The position numbers were made by a program, and so were the translations under genes. Below, one piece after another: positions 21,501 to 33,036 of a DNA stretch of 64,000 nt. The stretch lies in assembly GCA_015680685.1 (NCBI GenBank), contig MNCI01025442.1:517116-581115 (forward strand), written 5' to 3'. Under the pieces are notes generated by a model that saw only the letters and a program-made list of their open reading frames with translations, did no database searches and was not told the origin of the DNA. Source of the stretch: Gnetum montanum. Taxonomy: Eukaryota; Streptophyta; Gnetopsida; Gnetales; Gnetaceae. Position 1 is the stretch's first letter. Every line of letters starts with the position of its first letter.

Positions 21501-22025
21501 ATCATCAATCTACTCAAGAAAATGCTCGATAGCAACAAAAGGTGGTGGCACGAACAGATCCTCTATGTGCTATGGGCGTATCGTACTACGTGTAGGACAG
21601 CTATGGGTAGTACGCCCTATAGCCTGGTTTACGGGTCTGAAGCAGTGCTGCCTCTCGAGTTGCAAATCCCTTCTCTGAGAATGGTCCTCTCCGCGGTTAT
21701 AAATGAGGCTCAACACACCGAGTCTCGAATCGCAGATCTGGATTCAGTGGAAGAGAAGTGGATACAGGCTCTTGACATGATTGAAAGATATCAAGAAAAA
21801 TAGCAAAAAAAATATCGCCACAATCTTCACCAGCGCCCGATCAAGAAAGGAGATCTTGTTCTTAAGGCCGTGCATGAACCAGTGGGCAAGTTCTCTGCAA
21901 ACTGGGAAGGCCCTTTCTTGGTGGTAGACGTGTACAACAACGGAGCGTTCAAGTTAGCAGATGTCAACGGCAATGAATTAGCAAACCCTGTCAATCATGT
22001 GTATTTGAAGCGTTATTACATTTAG
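18558..22025 (+). pseudogene. pol frame of T1: RT, RNase H, second RNase H, integrase
   Basis: 1155 codons in one frame, with stops at 19251, 19773, 19935, 20559, 20589, 20847 and 21801 (TAG) and 20877 (TAA), and no frameshift. RT spans about 18950-19560 with catalytic NDYVDDIAVKS. RNase H follows at about 19770-20200. The second, archaeal-type RNase H spans 20295-20680 (LYFDGAS, VEYEGLL, RGDS, NTLADALA). Integrase spans 20950-21800: zinc region, WGLDIIGP, VTDNGPQFSS, but NGQTKATNK where the catalytic Glu is expected, and KTYDTCQ where CxxC is expected. A C-terminal chromodomain-less tail ends at 22025. RT copies RNA to DNA and integrase inserts it. Five stops align with Gln in T2b. The RT motif is intact; the integrase should be inactive. 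Confidence 0.9.
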
Positions 22026-22039
22026 CAGCATCTACGGTG

Positions 22040-22560
22040 TCGACAGCAGGTATGGAAATAATCGTCTACTACGACGTAAAACTAGAACCAGGCGTCTGCT
22101 ACGACGTTAAATTGGCCCTGACCGTCCGCTACGACGTAAAACTAGCATGCCTTGCATGCGTCTGCCATGATGCTAAACTGGCAATGTTCGTCCGCTATGA
22201 CGCTAAACTGGCAAGTTGTAACTGTTCGCTACGACGTAAAACTGACAATGTTGTACAAGTCCGCCAAGACGAAAAACTGGCATCTTTCGCACGTGTCCGC
22301 CACGACGCTAAACTGGCACAGGTAGGTAGCTGTCTACTGAGACGTAAAACCAGCACAGATCTGTCCCTGGGTCATGACGCGAAACTGACATCCACAGCAC
22401 GGTCTGCTGAGACCATAAATCAGACATACCACTGTCTGCTATGACGTAAAACTAGCACTTCTCGGTCTGCCCAGACTTTAAACTGGGACCATGGTCTGCT
22501 GAGACTTAAAACCAGCGATGACAGTCTACCAGGACTTAAAACTGGGACTTACAGACCACT
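22040..22560 (+). repeat. Fifteen degenerate repeats after T1 pol
   Basis: CTGCTACGACGTAAAACTGG-like units recur about every 33 bp, fifteen copies by eye, starting 15 bases after the pol stop. T2c has a homologous and longer array at 49140-50040. The 135-codon frame at 22037 is the repeat read through, not a supported gene. 22561-23654 is non-coding 3' leader; the 114-codon frame at 22639 has no recognisable content. Confidence 0.88.
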
Positions 22561-23654
22561 CCATGCAGATCAAGCGAGCGTGATCATCTCTGTATAGCTA
22601 CATGACCAACGGGGTGGGATACTGGGACAGTCTCAGCGTTGCCACCCCACTGGCATCCTACTGATTCCTCGGACGAGCTGAAAGGCATCCTATTGACCCC
22701 TCGGAGATGCCGTTGCTACGCCCACCACAGTGGTAGCACCTCTGAGAGATTCGTCTCGCCAGCCAGAGCCCCGACAAAATCCTCGTCAACAACGACCTCG
22801 GCAACCTCCGCCAACCATTGCTATCGGACGCCAGCTTCGGAAATTCATCTGGCTGGTTCCCTATACAACCAGTCAGTTGCACTGTGTCTGATGCCTTTTG
22901 GTGAAGATATGTTGGGCCAATCATCAGGATTGGTGGCTCCGCTCGCATGCCCCGTCTCCTTCTTTACAGCCCAATCACTTTAGCTCACATTAGACGGCGC
23001 TCGTTTCAACGACCTCGCCTCTTGCCCGCCTGAGCAATCGTGCCCTCTGCTTTCTTTTGTGATTACAGGTTACTTGCCTTGGAGGATGTCGTTCAAAGGT
23101 GCGTCCATCTGAGTGGTGAAGTACAATAGCGTGTTGAAATGGCTACCCAGGTTTTCCCGACCACTTAGATCGGCATATCTGTACCTCTCACAAATCCTAC
23201 CCTTAGCCCTTATTTCCTTCATCCCCACCACCCACTTCCCATACGCATAACCTACATACGTAAATATCCACTTTCTGCACTCATACTAGCAGAGACATCG
23301 CAGAAGTGATGCGCCATGCTCCTTTTGCACACATTCCTGCTATAATCAATGACAGAGAGATCTCAGGCTGACGCGCTACGCTCGTCTGGAAGCATTCCTG
23401 TCAATTTAAATGTGCATATGTTTTTGTGCATGCAGTAAACGTATTCCATACTCCTACCATCCTGACTCATTTTACATTTTCTCTGAACCTATTTCCCACC
23501 ATGCCATTCTATCTCCCAATCCCTCCAGCTTTGCTCTTCCATATTGATAGGGAAACCCTTGAGTAGCCATGGATGGATGCTGTTCTTGCTTCTACCGACC
23601 CGGTGTTTCGCATTCTTTGTCGACGTATTTCAGGTCAGCCCTCCAATTGTCAAC

Positions 23655-23663
23655 AAAGAGGGG
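23655..23663 (+). promoter_or_regulatory. Polypurine tract of T1
   Basis: AAAGAGGGG lies four bases before the 3' LTR start (23668). T2c has AAAGAGGGA at the same place (51375). It would prime plus-strand DNA synthesis. Confidence 0.75.
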
Positions 23664-23667
23664 CCAT

Positions 23668-25191
23668 TGAAACACCGTGAAAAATCGTGAGTCGACCTCA
23701 GGCAAAGATTCGCAATTCAAACAGGGGCACATGTCAAAAATCCAGAAGGGAGAACAAGACAGAGCAGCACCAAGAGACGTGTAGCATCAAGTCTTCAACT
23801 TCCTGCACAGATTTCTACTCTTACTGTGCTTTTTCTATTTATGCTATATCACGCAACGTAGCGTAATGGCGCTTAGCGTGATTTTGCTTAGACACAGTTC
23901 GGCACCAGAAGAATAGTTGCTTCGGCATAGGGAGGAGCTTAAGTAGCGTGATATGCGACTCCTTGTGTATTTTGCTAAGTCTTTTGTTCGAGGATAGGTT
24001 TACGCTCTATTACACACGGCAGCGTAAAAAACTCCAGAACAATCAAAGGCAAAGTTTAAGAAAGTGCGATTGCTCATCATACGCTCATCACGCAACGCAG
24101 CGTAACACAGTGTATTGCATTGCCAAGCTGAACATTGTTTACGCTTCATCACGCGCGGCTGCGTAAGCAAGCGTAAAATAGCTTTAACTCCATTCTTTCC
24201 ATGTTACGTTATGCTCATACGCGCAACACAACGTGAATGAGTGTAATATAACTCTAAGACAGCTAAGACATGCCCGACATGTGCCTCTTCTTCACACGCA
24301 CAATACGCGAACGAGCGTATTGTGCGTAATCAGGAAGTTTGCTCGATGTGCATCTCTTCTTCACACGCACAATATGCGAACGAGCGTATTGTGCGTAATC
24401 AGGAAGTTTGACGCAAAATTGGTCAAGTCAACAGTACCTGAAACACGCGGGACACACGTCATCAGGGTTGCGCCTTTTCCACAAGGCGTCGCAGCTTATA
24501 AATACACCAGTTGACAAAGATACAGGGGTTGGCAAATCAGAGAAGCAAAGGCATTTTCCGAGCACCAGAGCACTTGTCACTTTTGGAGCAGAGATACAGA
24601 GAGCAGTGCTTTGGCAATTGTTATCAGCATCACCTTACAGCAGAAACAGAGCACAGTTCGCTTTGAGCATCAGCGACAGGAGTAATCGTTCTGCTAGGGA
24701 GACTCTATCGGTCAGAAACAATTGATTGGTAGATGTTAGAGCTTGGCCTTCCTTGCATCCCGGCTTTAGCCCACAAGGTAGATCAGACTTCTGTTTGGAC
24801 TCTTTTGCTTGTTGTTTTGTGCTTGTTCACATCCAGTAATCGGGAATTCCCCAATGTAATTTCTCATATAGAATATACATTTTTCTAGTCAAAGCGCAGA
24901 TCTTGAAACTACGTGCTTCTCTTATGTCAGCCTCTTCTTACTGTGTTTAGCGTTATCATCGTTGCAATTCGTATACATCGTTTTCCCTCGATCTACGATT
25001 CCTCGAATCAGATCATTTTCACGCAATATTCATCGGTTTACTGATCAGTAAGTCCCTGTCTGATCGACAAGACCATTCAGGGCACCGCAGATTTGTTTTT
25101 CCAGCATAGCCCTCGCACAGATCCGTGGTTAAAATTGTGTATCCAAGATTTGGTCGGTATTTTCCAGCTGCCGACGTTTTCCATCATTACA
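23668..25191 (+). mobile_element. 3' LTR of T1
   Basis: 1524 bp, the same length as the 5' LTR, beginning TGAAACACCGTG and ending CCATCATTACA, followed by the TSD GCTTG. The TATA-like box is at 24497-24504. Differences from the 5' LTR are mostly C/T and G/A and are clustered in U3 and the last 130 bp; 24400-24650 is nearly identical. Confidence 0.93.
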
Positions 25192-25960
25192 GCTTGTGTG
25201 GCCAACAAGGACTCCTTGGAAACAAAGGAGACTAAATGGTCTCGCTACTAGAATGCCATCTAGGGAAAGGTTACCCTACCTAAGAAGATTTTGGAGAAGG
25301 ATGCACAAGTGGAAATGATGGTTCGTAGGACAAAGGAGTGGTGAGGCTACTCTACTTGGGTGCTGGAGTGAAGGAAAAAGTAAAAAGCTCATAAGAGGCT
25401 ATACAAAATGGAGAAGGAGAATTACATGTTTGCATGAAGCAACTACAATGCAACTTACACATTAATTATTCCTATAGGGCACAAGTGTGGAAGATGTTTT
25501 TTGTAGGTTCAAGGAGTTAGTAGTTATTATTGATTCTACCATTCCTCAAATTGTAGCCACATTTGGGGAGACCTTTAGGACTACCTTTTTCCATGATCCT
25601 CCTAAGTGGACTAATGTGGAGAAGGAAAAAGTATTTTTAGGAGTGGACTTGGGGGACACTGATTAGATCAACATGGGTGAAGAAATTCTTCGCAGGTTGG
25701 AGGTTGGTCTCTCAAAATTTGCTCCTAAAGATATTGCTCATGAACCTTCCAAGATTTGTAAAAATTTGTCTTATGTTTTATGTCATTATTTTTTTTTAAT
25801 TTTATTTTATTTTACGACTATATTTTTGGTTACTATGGTTACTAATGTTTGCATGTTTTATTTTCTACAGCCAAGGCGATGGTGATTAGAGTCCTAGTGA
25901 CATTCCTCCTCCTCCTCCTCCTCCTCCTATGGCTTATTTTGGCAATTGATTATGATGATG
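25192..25960 (+). pseudogene. T3 antisense gene: rest of exon 7 and exon 8 start
   Basis: Continues the frame broken at 7627. Joined across T1, exon 7 is 259 + 561 = 820 bp (T1 gene 818 bp), ending at 25757 before GTAAAA; the intron ends TTCTACAG at 25870. After a frameshift near 25440-25480, the text TTFFHDPPKWTNVEKEKV and EEILRRLEVGLSKF aligns with PTFFPDPPRWSSMEKGKV and EEIMKRLWAGLDKL of the T1 gene. TAG/TGA/TAA codons interrupt the coiled-coil-like part. A (CCT)n run lies at 25904-25928. This is the 3' end of the same gene family, read on the strand opposite to T3 gag. Confidence 0.75.
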
Positions 25961-26465
25961 GACTTGTTATAATTTTCCTGATATTGTTATAGCTATATGG
26001 TTATCCTTGTTCTATTGGCCATCATGGTTTTAGATACTATATATTATTTTCTTCTTTTTTTTTGTTATTTGTTATACAATGTAACTATGACTACTATCAT
26101 GGTTTTTTTGGTTGTACTACTGTTACGTTTTGGTTTTGGCCTAATGCTGCTCTTGTCTACTATTTTTAGTTTTGGTTTTTTATATTTTCTATTTTTTAAT
26201 TTTTTTATGTTAACTTAAAAAGTGAACATAAGCTATAAGTTAATGCAAAAAATGAAAAATAAGACTATAAAGTAAACTGGTGAATAAAATACGTAGTAAA
26301 ATAAAAATTATAAAACAACATGTAAAAAATCTAGTAAAAAATTGTAAACAATGCCATCAAGTAAACGACCACAATGTATGTACAAGGAGAAACAAAAAAT
26401 TTACCGCATTAATTATATAATTATTTCATAATCTTTGGTAGATTAGGAAACTGATAAGGCATTTC
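25961..26465. other. AT-rich spacer of T3
   Basis: T- and A-rich DNA between the end of the antisense gene and the T3 protease end. It corresponds to the spacer that holds the GGCC repeats in T1 (13318-14025), but no clear copy of that repeat is seen. The hydrophobic 73-codon frame at 25997 is a by-product of T-richness. Confidence 0.5.
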
Positions 26466-29400
26466 TTATACAATTTTGTACTCCCCATTTCCTTCACTAA
26501 TGATACTAAATAGGAGTTCCTCCCAAGGTTCATTTATGGCTTCGATGTTATTGGCTTTGGCTTTGTTGAGTTCATCATGGTCTTTGATTTCATTTTTGGC
26601 TACAGTTTTCTTTTGGAACTCCACCTTAGATCCTTGTTCAAAGTCAACATTCTTGATCGACAAGGGGGCTAAACTATCTTCATGGATAATAATCTGACCT
26701 TCCTTGTAAGGTAGATAAATTTCTTGGTGGAATGGTGACAAAACCACTCACAACTTGGCTAACTAGGGTCATCCTGGGATTAAGTGGAAGCCCAGTGTCT
26801 CTTCAATTATTAGGAAGTCAATGGATGTAGGGAATTGTTTCCCAACCATAAATTCTAATGAAATTGACCATCTCACTACTACCCATGACCCATTAAAAGA
26901 TTTAAGAACAAAAGCAAAGTTATCTTAGATGTTCTCAACCAAGCATAAATGTTTGACAATGGGTAGGGGATAATGTTCATAGATACTCCATCATCAACAT
27001 GTATTTTGATGCACCTTTGTATTGGCCAACTCTAATGGTTATGAAAAGAGGGGCTTGCAACACTTCACCACTATGTGGGTTAATTTTTACTTTACAATTG
27101 CAAAATGTTAATGTGGTTGATTTTGGCTCTTCGTTAAGTGGAGGTGACACTATGATGGAGTGGATAGATTCCTTGATGGTAGGCATGTCCTCACTCATAG
27201 GAATTGAAGTCAACATTTTTACTAAGGCTTTATGATGAGTAGGAGAGGTCATAACCAAGTCATAAAGACTTAAAAGAAGTACTCTTTTATTTCAACAAGA
27301 ACTTGACTTGTTCCATGGCAACAAGGAAGTCCTTGTCATGGGTAGATGATTTTTCTATTTTGCTAGCTTTGACTTCTTCCATCTTCTCTAGGATATTGAT
27401 CTTAAGTTTCAACATGTGTTGCTTTGGCTACTTGCCTTTCTCTTATTTGTGATTGTTTTCCTTGGGTTGGCTAGTTGATGTGGTTTGAGCATTAAAGTTC
27501 ATGGGCATGGCTGAAATTGTGGTAGGCTTTGATGAATCTACTTCTTTTCAAAATTTTTGTTGGTTAGTTTCCTTAGCCTTAGGCTTAGGAGTTAATATTT
27601 TTTTTTGCTTCAATGGTGGCTTTTTGTTGTTAGATTGAGAGGATGTTGATGCATTAGCCACTATAGAAGGATGTTGTTCAACATGGGCTATGGGCTTATT
27701 AGTGGAAGGAGGAGGAACTTTAATGACGAAAGGTTCTTTAGGAGGTGTAGGTGGCAATACCCTTATAATGAATAGAGTACTTGAAGTTATGAAAGTTGAA
27801 GTTAGATCATTATGTGGGGATACCCTAACTACAAATAGCTCCTAGGTAGGTTTGGCCTTGTTGGGAATGTTGAACATAGCTATCATGAACTTGTACACCT
27901 ACATGGACTGGTTTTGAGACCTAATGAGTTTAGATGCATTTAGGACCAATTTCCCACTCTCTATCATCTTCTAAAGATCATTCTTCAAGGCCAAGAAGAG
28001 ATTAGTATCATGGCCAAGAAGCTAATGATAGTAATAAAATCAATGTAGCTTGAAGTACTTAGGCATGGGAGGATCATATTTTATGATTGTTATAGGATCT
28101 CTAACAATCTCACATAGATGATCGTGTCTTTTGTAAGCATTCTCAAACAACTACTTGTGTTGGATCCAACTTCTATTGAGCAACTAATCAAGAAGCTCTA
28201 ATGGTTTCATAGGCAATTTAGTGTACTTGGACTAGTCTTTTCATTCAAAGTTGGGTTTTGACAGGTTGGAAGCTGAAGGAGCACTAGATGTTGATGGTTG
28301 AGTAACAGTGGTAGGGGGTTTAGGTTGTGATGTGCTTGGCCCCTTTGTCATTTTAAGATCTTTAGCCACTATGGCTATAGCTATATGGGTTTGTTTTCCC
28401 ATGTCCCTATCCCTCTTGGTGTATTAGTTCTTATATGTTATGTAAGCAGGGTCATTACTAGCTTTTGTTGTATCCTCTATGTTTTTGATATGTGAAAAGG
28501 CTTAATTAAGTGACTAGGGATCTAAATAGTAAAGCTTAGACTTGGTGAAGTCGCTAACCACCATCTTGAAGATGGCTAAAAGATGAATTTTAAAGATGGA
28601 TTTGAGAATTTCATTAAGGGAAGCATTCCATCTTTGTATGAACTCTTGGACAAGTTCAAGGGGCCCCTGTTTAACTTTCATGAGCTAATCTAACATTGTA
28701 TCAGGCTTCAAGTTATACTTGAAATGGTTAACAAATTGCATTGATCTAATTATCCAGGAAGGAAATGAAGGCTCTAGGTAGCATATGATACCAATCTAAG
28801 GCTTTTTTAGTCAAAGACATGTGGAAGATGTGCAATATAGAATGTGGCTAAGCTTGTTATAATAGGTACTTAGAATGGAAAGTAATGAAGTGAGCATGGG
28901 GATCACCTTCACCATTATACATGGTAAAGTGAGGGATTGCAATGCCTATAGGAAGGGTTATCTATGGAAGGGTTGAACTTATGGGATCATCTTGGTAAAA
29001 CTTCATGATTTTTACCCTCTAACTAGTGTTGGCCTCAAGCTTTTTTGACTTCTCAGTAAGGCTTTGGATTAGTTGTAAGGCTTGATACAAGCCTTGAGGT
29101 GTTGTTGCAGGCTATGCTATGGGTTGTATTGATGGATGGAAGGATGGTTGAATGATTTAAGGTCATGAAATAAGCAAAATTATGGACTAGATAGGCTATA
29201 TGACTACCATTATAGGTGGATTAAACATGGAGAGTGAGGTTGGCACTGGGAAATGCAAAATGAAGGGGTTGTGAGAAGTTTGTAAGGCTTGAGGTTTCAA
29301 AGAATGGTTTGCTAAGATGACAAAAGGAGATGACATAGAAGAGACCACTAGTGGTGGTTGCACATAACAAGGTTGGGTTGCAAAAGGCATTGGCATGAAT

Positions 29401-29896
29401 AGGGAGATGAACTAGGAAGTTAGTTAAAAGGATTGATCCAAGGAGATTGTGGGCAATATTTGACTTATTACTAGTGTGGAATACAATGGGTTATTCATGA
29501 ATACGTCAGGGATAGACTATCACAAGGATTCTTCCAATGAGTATTAGTCTCATTGTAACCCTGAATCCATCCTGATCCTCTTAAAATAGATTCTTCACTT
29601 GCCATAACATCATCATCAACATATACCAATTGGATTAACATGTTGATGTAGAATTCTAAAAGCTTAATGTTATCATATGAGAAAGGGATATTTTTTTCAG
29701 TTCTTATGAATCATTTCAAACTCATGCTTGGAGCCTAACTCCTTGCATGGGATATGTAGACTAGCTTGGATTTTTGCATAGATGAAGTTGTGATGTTCTT
29801 CAATAATATTGGCATGCACAGGGTTGCATCCTAAAAGTCTAAGGAACTGCCCACACTTAATTACAATTGGGTCCTTAGGATGTTATTCTTGGTAAG
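26466..29896 (-). pseudogene. gag-protease remnant of T3 (Tat-like, minus)
   Basis: Minus-strand pieces match the T1 polyprotein in order. 29896-29190 is the gag N-terminal Pro-rich part, about 28850-28560 the gag core, about 28060-27950 the Cys/His region, and 27757-27548 the Pro-rich linker. 27258-26977 is a segment with ALVKMLTSIPMSEDMPTIKE, aligning with AMVRMLTSISVDESLPAEEE of T1. 26747-26466 follows protease, with HQEIYLPYKEGQIIIHED aligning with HxEIHLPYARGEVVIHGD. Many stops and frameshifts are present. Its 5' end is cut by the A2 LTR at 29897. With the plus-strand antisense gene to its left, T3 mirrors the T1 layout, so T3 is one minus-strand element. Confidence 0.8.
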
Positions 29897-30830
29897 TGAT
29901 GAACCATGATTTTTCAGGCTCTAATATCAGATCCTCAATATCGGACCCCTGATATTAGACCCTCGATATCGGGTATGCAATATCGTGGCCTGACAAGTGA
30001 TATCAAATATGCGATATCATGGTTCTTGTGTGAGCCTATAAATACACAATGGGGAGCATGGGAAAGGGGGAGTTAGTTAAGAAGTCAGTTAGTGTTAGAG
30101 TAGAGTCTTTTTGTTCATTTTTAGTTCCTCTCAACTCTTTCCCTAGTGCATGCCCATAGTGTGATGATTATAATTGTACGGAACCTTTATTCGAGTGTGA
30201 CGTACTTGGACATACACATGACTAGTAAAAAGATCAAGATTACTTCATCATTGTAGCATTCACTTAGTTTTAATTGCTTATTGTTATTGTTATTTCTTAC
30301 TTTCTTAGTTAATATTTATCTACCCTCATTTGCTATCCCTATTATTAAACAAGGAATGAGTATGACTTAATCATGAGCNTCTATCCCTATTATTAAACAA
30401 GGAATGAGTATGACTTAATCATGAGCATTTAAGTGTGACTACTTGGTATCCCAGTAGCATACCTAGGACATGCGCTTGGTAATCCCAGTGGTAGTACACG
30501 AGGTCCAAGATGTGTATGGATGATTAAGGATGGATGCTCATCGCACTTAGGCTAGCTTAGACTCTTTTCACCCTTTCTCTCTTAGCTTAATCAAAGTTAT
30601 TTTCCATTGCCTCTAGGAGTAGCAGTAGTTTAGGAAACACATCATACATCTCACTCTGGACTAAACCATACATGACAAAGAAAATACTAGTCCAGGTGGG
30701 AAGACAATGAATTGTGATCAATGAGTAACTATCTAGATACCACAACTAGCCTATCCATAGAGTTCGACTGGATTGTGTGTGAATGCTCATATTCGTATGG
30801 TTGAGTGTAGGGATACTTCGTCACTCATCA
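29897..30830 (+). mobile_element. 5' LTR of A2 (Athila-like, plus)
   Basis: Begins TGATGAACC, ends CACTCATCA. TATA-like TATAAATA lies at 30037-30044, preceded by GATATC palindromes. The N at 30379 has about 46 bases duplicated on each side (another apparent contig overlap), so the true length is about 887 bp. The left tip abuts T3 gag, so A2 inserted into T3. Confidence 0.85.
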
Positions 30831-30848
30831 TTGGCACCATTGCCGAGG
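30831..30848 (+). promoter_or_regulatory. Primer-binding site of A2 (tRNA-Asp type)
   Basis: TTGGCACCATTGCCGAGG directly after the LTR, a degenerate complement of the tRNA-Asp 3' end. 30849-31150 is leader with no gene seen. Confidence 0.8.
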
Positions 30849-31149
30849 AAAATGCTAGTTATCTAGATTAGTTATATCATACAAGATTGTTGTAACGAAG
30901 CTTTGATGATATATCTTTTAGTAAAAGGTAATTCCAACGAAGTCACACATAAACTCATAACAATGTTTCTCTCACAAGATATGATAATACAACAACTAGT
31001 AAGGCAATTCATTGGAGAGCCAACGAATTATACAATGATGAAGACGAAGTTTGGAGTATTCAATCTGATATAAGGGTCTCCTATGTACATAAACAAAGAC
31101 AACATCATCCTAACTCATAAATTCATAACCTACCTAGTGACAATGAACC

Positions 31150-31791
31150 CCTACTAGCCACTAAAAGCCTAATGCATATACAAGAGGCTATTCGAATAGC
31201 TCGTAGGCATCATAAGGAAAGCTGTCTACCCAGGCTTGATTTAAACAACTTTCCAAAATTTTTAAGAGGCTATGATTTAGATCCACAACATTATTTACAA
31301 GCCTTATATGATGCCTGTATATGGAATAATATTGATAATGGGTGGCAAAAAATTAAGCTCTTTCCTACAACACTCATTGGCCAAGAAAAAGTATGGTACA
31401 AGTCCTTAAGACCAAAATCAATTTGAAGTTGGCCAACAATGGTAGAACTCTTCAATGAAAGATATCAAACCTATGCAAGAGTGTTAGCCTTGAGGAGAAA
31501 AATCCAAGAATGGAAATAGGGACAACATGAACCTTGGACATGGCCTTAGAAAGATACTATTCATTGTTAAACAATTGCCCAGGCCATGGATTCTCCAAGA
31601 AAAGGTTAATGTATCACATCATGGATGGAATTTTTAATGAAACAAGGGAGACCCTAGGAATGTATGCCCTAGGTCAACTATACAAGCTACGAACCCATCA
31701 ATTTCAAGAGCTTATCAAGCATGTAGCAAAAGAAGAAGGAGAAATGGCTAAATGGGAGAATGTTAAAAGCTCTCAATAGGACCAAAATCTT
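31150..31791 (+). pseudogene. gag N-terminal part of A2
   Basis: 31172-31426 encodes LDLNNFPKFLRGYDLDPQH and WQKIKLFPTTL, the Athila gag core also seen in A1. After stops it resumes at 31534-31779 (ERYYSLLNNCPGHGFSKKRL). The frame is cut at 31791, where the A3 LTR begins. No later part of A2 is present. Confidence 0.75.
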
Positions 31792-32358
31792 TGATGAGTG
31801 GCGAGGTACCCCTACACTCAACCATACGAATATGAGCGCTTCATGCACAATCCAGTCGAACTCTGCAGACAGACTAGTTGTGGTATCTAGATAGTTACTC
31901 ATAGATCACAGTTCGCTATCTTCCCAATTGAACTAGTATTAGCTTTGTCACGTATGGTTTAGTCTAGAGTGAGGTGTATGATGTGTTCCTACACTAATGC
32001 TACTCCTGGGGATGATGGGAAATAATATCAACTAAACTAGAAGAGAGAGTGTGTGAGAGAGAATCTAAACTAGCCTAAGTATGATGAGCATCCATTCCTT
32101 AATAATCTGTACACATCTTGGACCTCGTGCACGACTACCATTGGGATTACCAAGTTCATGGCCTAGGTATGCTATTGGATTACCAAGTAGTCACACTTAA
32201 ATGCTCGTGATTAAGTCGTACTAATTATGTGTTACTAGGAGATAAGGGTAGAGAGATATTAACTAAGAGAGTAATAAATAACAATAAAAATTAAATAATT
32301 AAGCTAAGTGGATGCTGCAATGATGAAGTAATCTTGATCTTTATTGTCGGTCATGTGC
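31792..32358 (-). mobile_element. A3: truncated Athila-family LTR
   Basis: Starts TGATGAGTGGCGAGG, nearly identical to the A1 LTR start, and is homologous to the A2 LTR read in reverse until about 32358 (GTCATGTGCAG), where it breaks into T2a. No primer-site sequence lies to its left, so it is not an intact 5' LTR. Confidence 0.8.
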
Positions 32359-32539
32359 AGGGGAAGGTGATTCACAAGGCAATGATGTAGGAACGGATGA
32401 CGAAAAAGACGTGAACAGAGATAACCCATGACCGCATGGGAATTTTTTTGAAAATTTGAATAAAGCAAGAGGATTTTGTGCTAACTTGTGTATTGCATAC
32501 GTGAGTTTTGTATAAAATGTTCATGCTTTCATGTGCTAG

Positions 32540-32710
32540 TTTGAGGTCATTCTGGGCCATTTCATAACATGCCAAAGAGATGATGTGCCAACAACTTGAG
32601 CAATGGCTAACTATTAACTTATGCTAGTTTTAGGCCATTTCAAGCCATAGCGTAGTTTTAGGCCATTTCGGGCCATTGCACATCACTAGTTTTAGGCCAT
32701 TTTGGACCGT
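32540..32710 (-). repeat. GGCC-type repeats of T2a
   Basis: Four minus-strand copies resembling GGCCCGAAATGGCCTAAAACTAG, at the same structural place as the T1 array. 32710-33036 has no other feature seen. Confidence 0.78.
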
Positions 32711-33036
32711 AGCGTGGAAGCATATGAGCAATGTGTGGGCAGGAAGTAGTGAGGTTGCTACGCTAGGAAAAGCACATGGGTTGAGTGAGACGTAAGGCCA
32801 AGACGTTTTGCCAAGACCCTCATCTACATTGTCACCTCCCACTTGGAAGGGCAACTCAATCCATGCGTTTTCATTTTGGGGATCAACTAGCTAAGCTGAC
32901 CCCTCTGCCGAGTAGTTAGTGTAGATTGCTATAGGCACTTCAGTCTCAGAAGTTATGACTTTTGAACCTTCTTCCACACCTATGTTGTGAATTTCTTGTG
33001 TTGCTACTTCGTCACCATGGATCACCACTTCTCTGC

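Larger units (their letters stand above)
7628..25191 (+). mobile_element. T1: complete Tat-like Ty3/gypsy retrotransposon with antisense gene
   Basis: 17,564 bp, bounded by 1524-bp LTRs (7628-9151 and 23668-25191) and by the 5-bp target duplication GCTTG (7623-7627 and 25192-25196). Order: LTR, primer site, leader, gag-protease (9398-13318), GGCC-type repeats, antisense eight-exon gene (18133-14025, minus), pol with RT, RNase H, second RNase H and integrase (18558-22025), tandem repeats, 3' leader, polypurine tract, LTR. The second RNase H is a hallmark of the Tat/Ogre lineage. Coding frames carry many amber stops, so T1 is not autonomous now. By eye the LTRs differ at roughly 60 of 1524 positions, mostly transitions, with no indels. 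Confidence 0.93.

Noticed and set aside
9398-22025. A recoded genetic system in which TAG is read as Gln
   Set aside because: The related copies use CAA/CAG at most of these places, the copies are decayed, and methylation-driven CAG-to-TAG change explains it. The coincident stops are kept as a separate finding.
22040-22560. CRISPR-like regular repeats
   Set aside because: Units are degenerate with short variable spacers, lie in the 3' leader of a plant retrotransposon, and have homologues in T2c. No cas-like gene is present.
22639-22983. 114-codon frame after the T1 repeats
   Set aside because: No recognisable domain, no matching frame in T2c; probably chance.
25440-25482. An extra intron ending CCTATAG in T3 exon 7
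   Set aside because: The matching T1 exon 7 is continuous and the T3 exon length without an intron is 820 bp against 818, so no intron is needed; a frameshift explains the local break.
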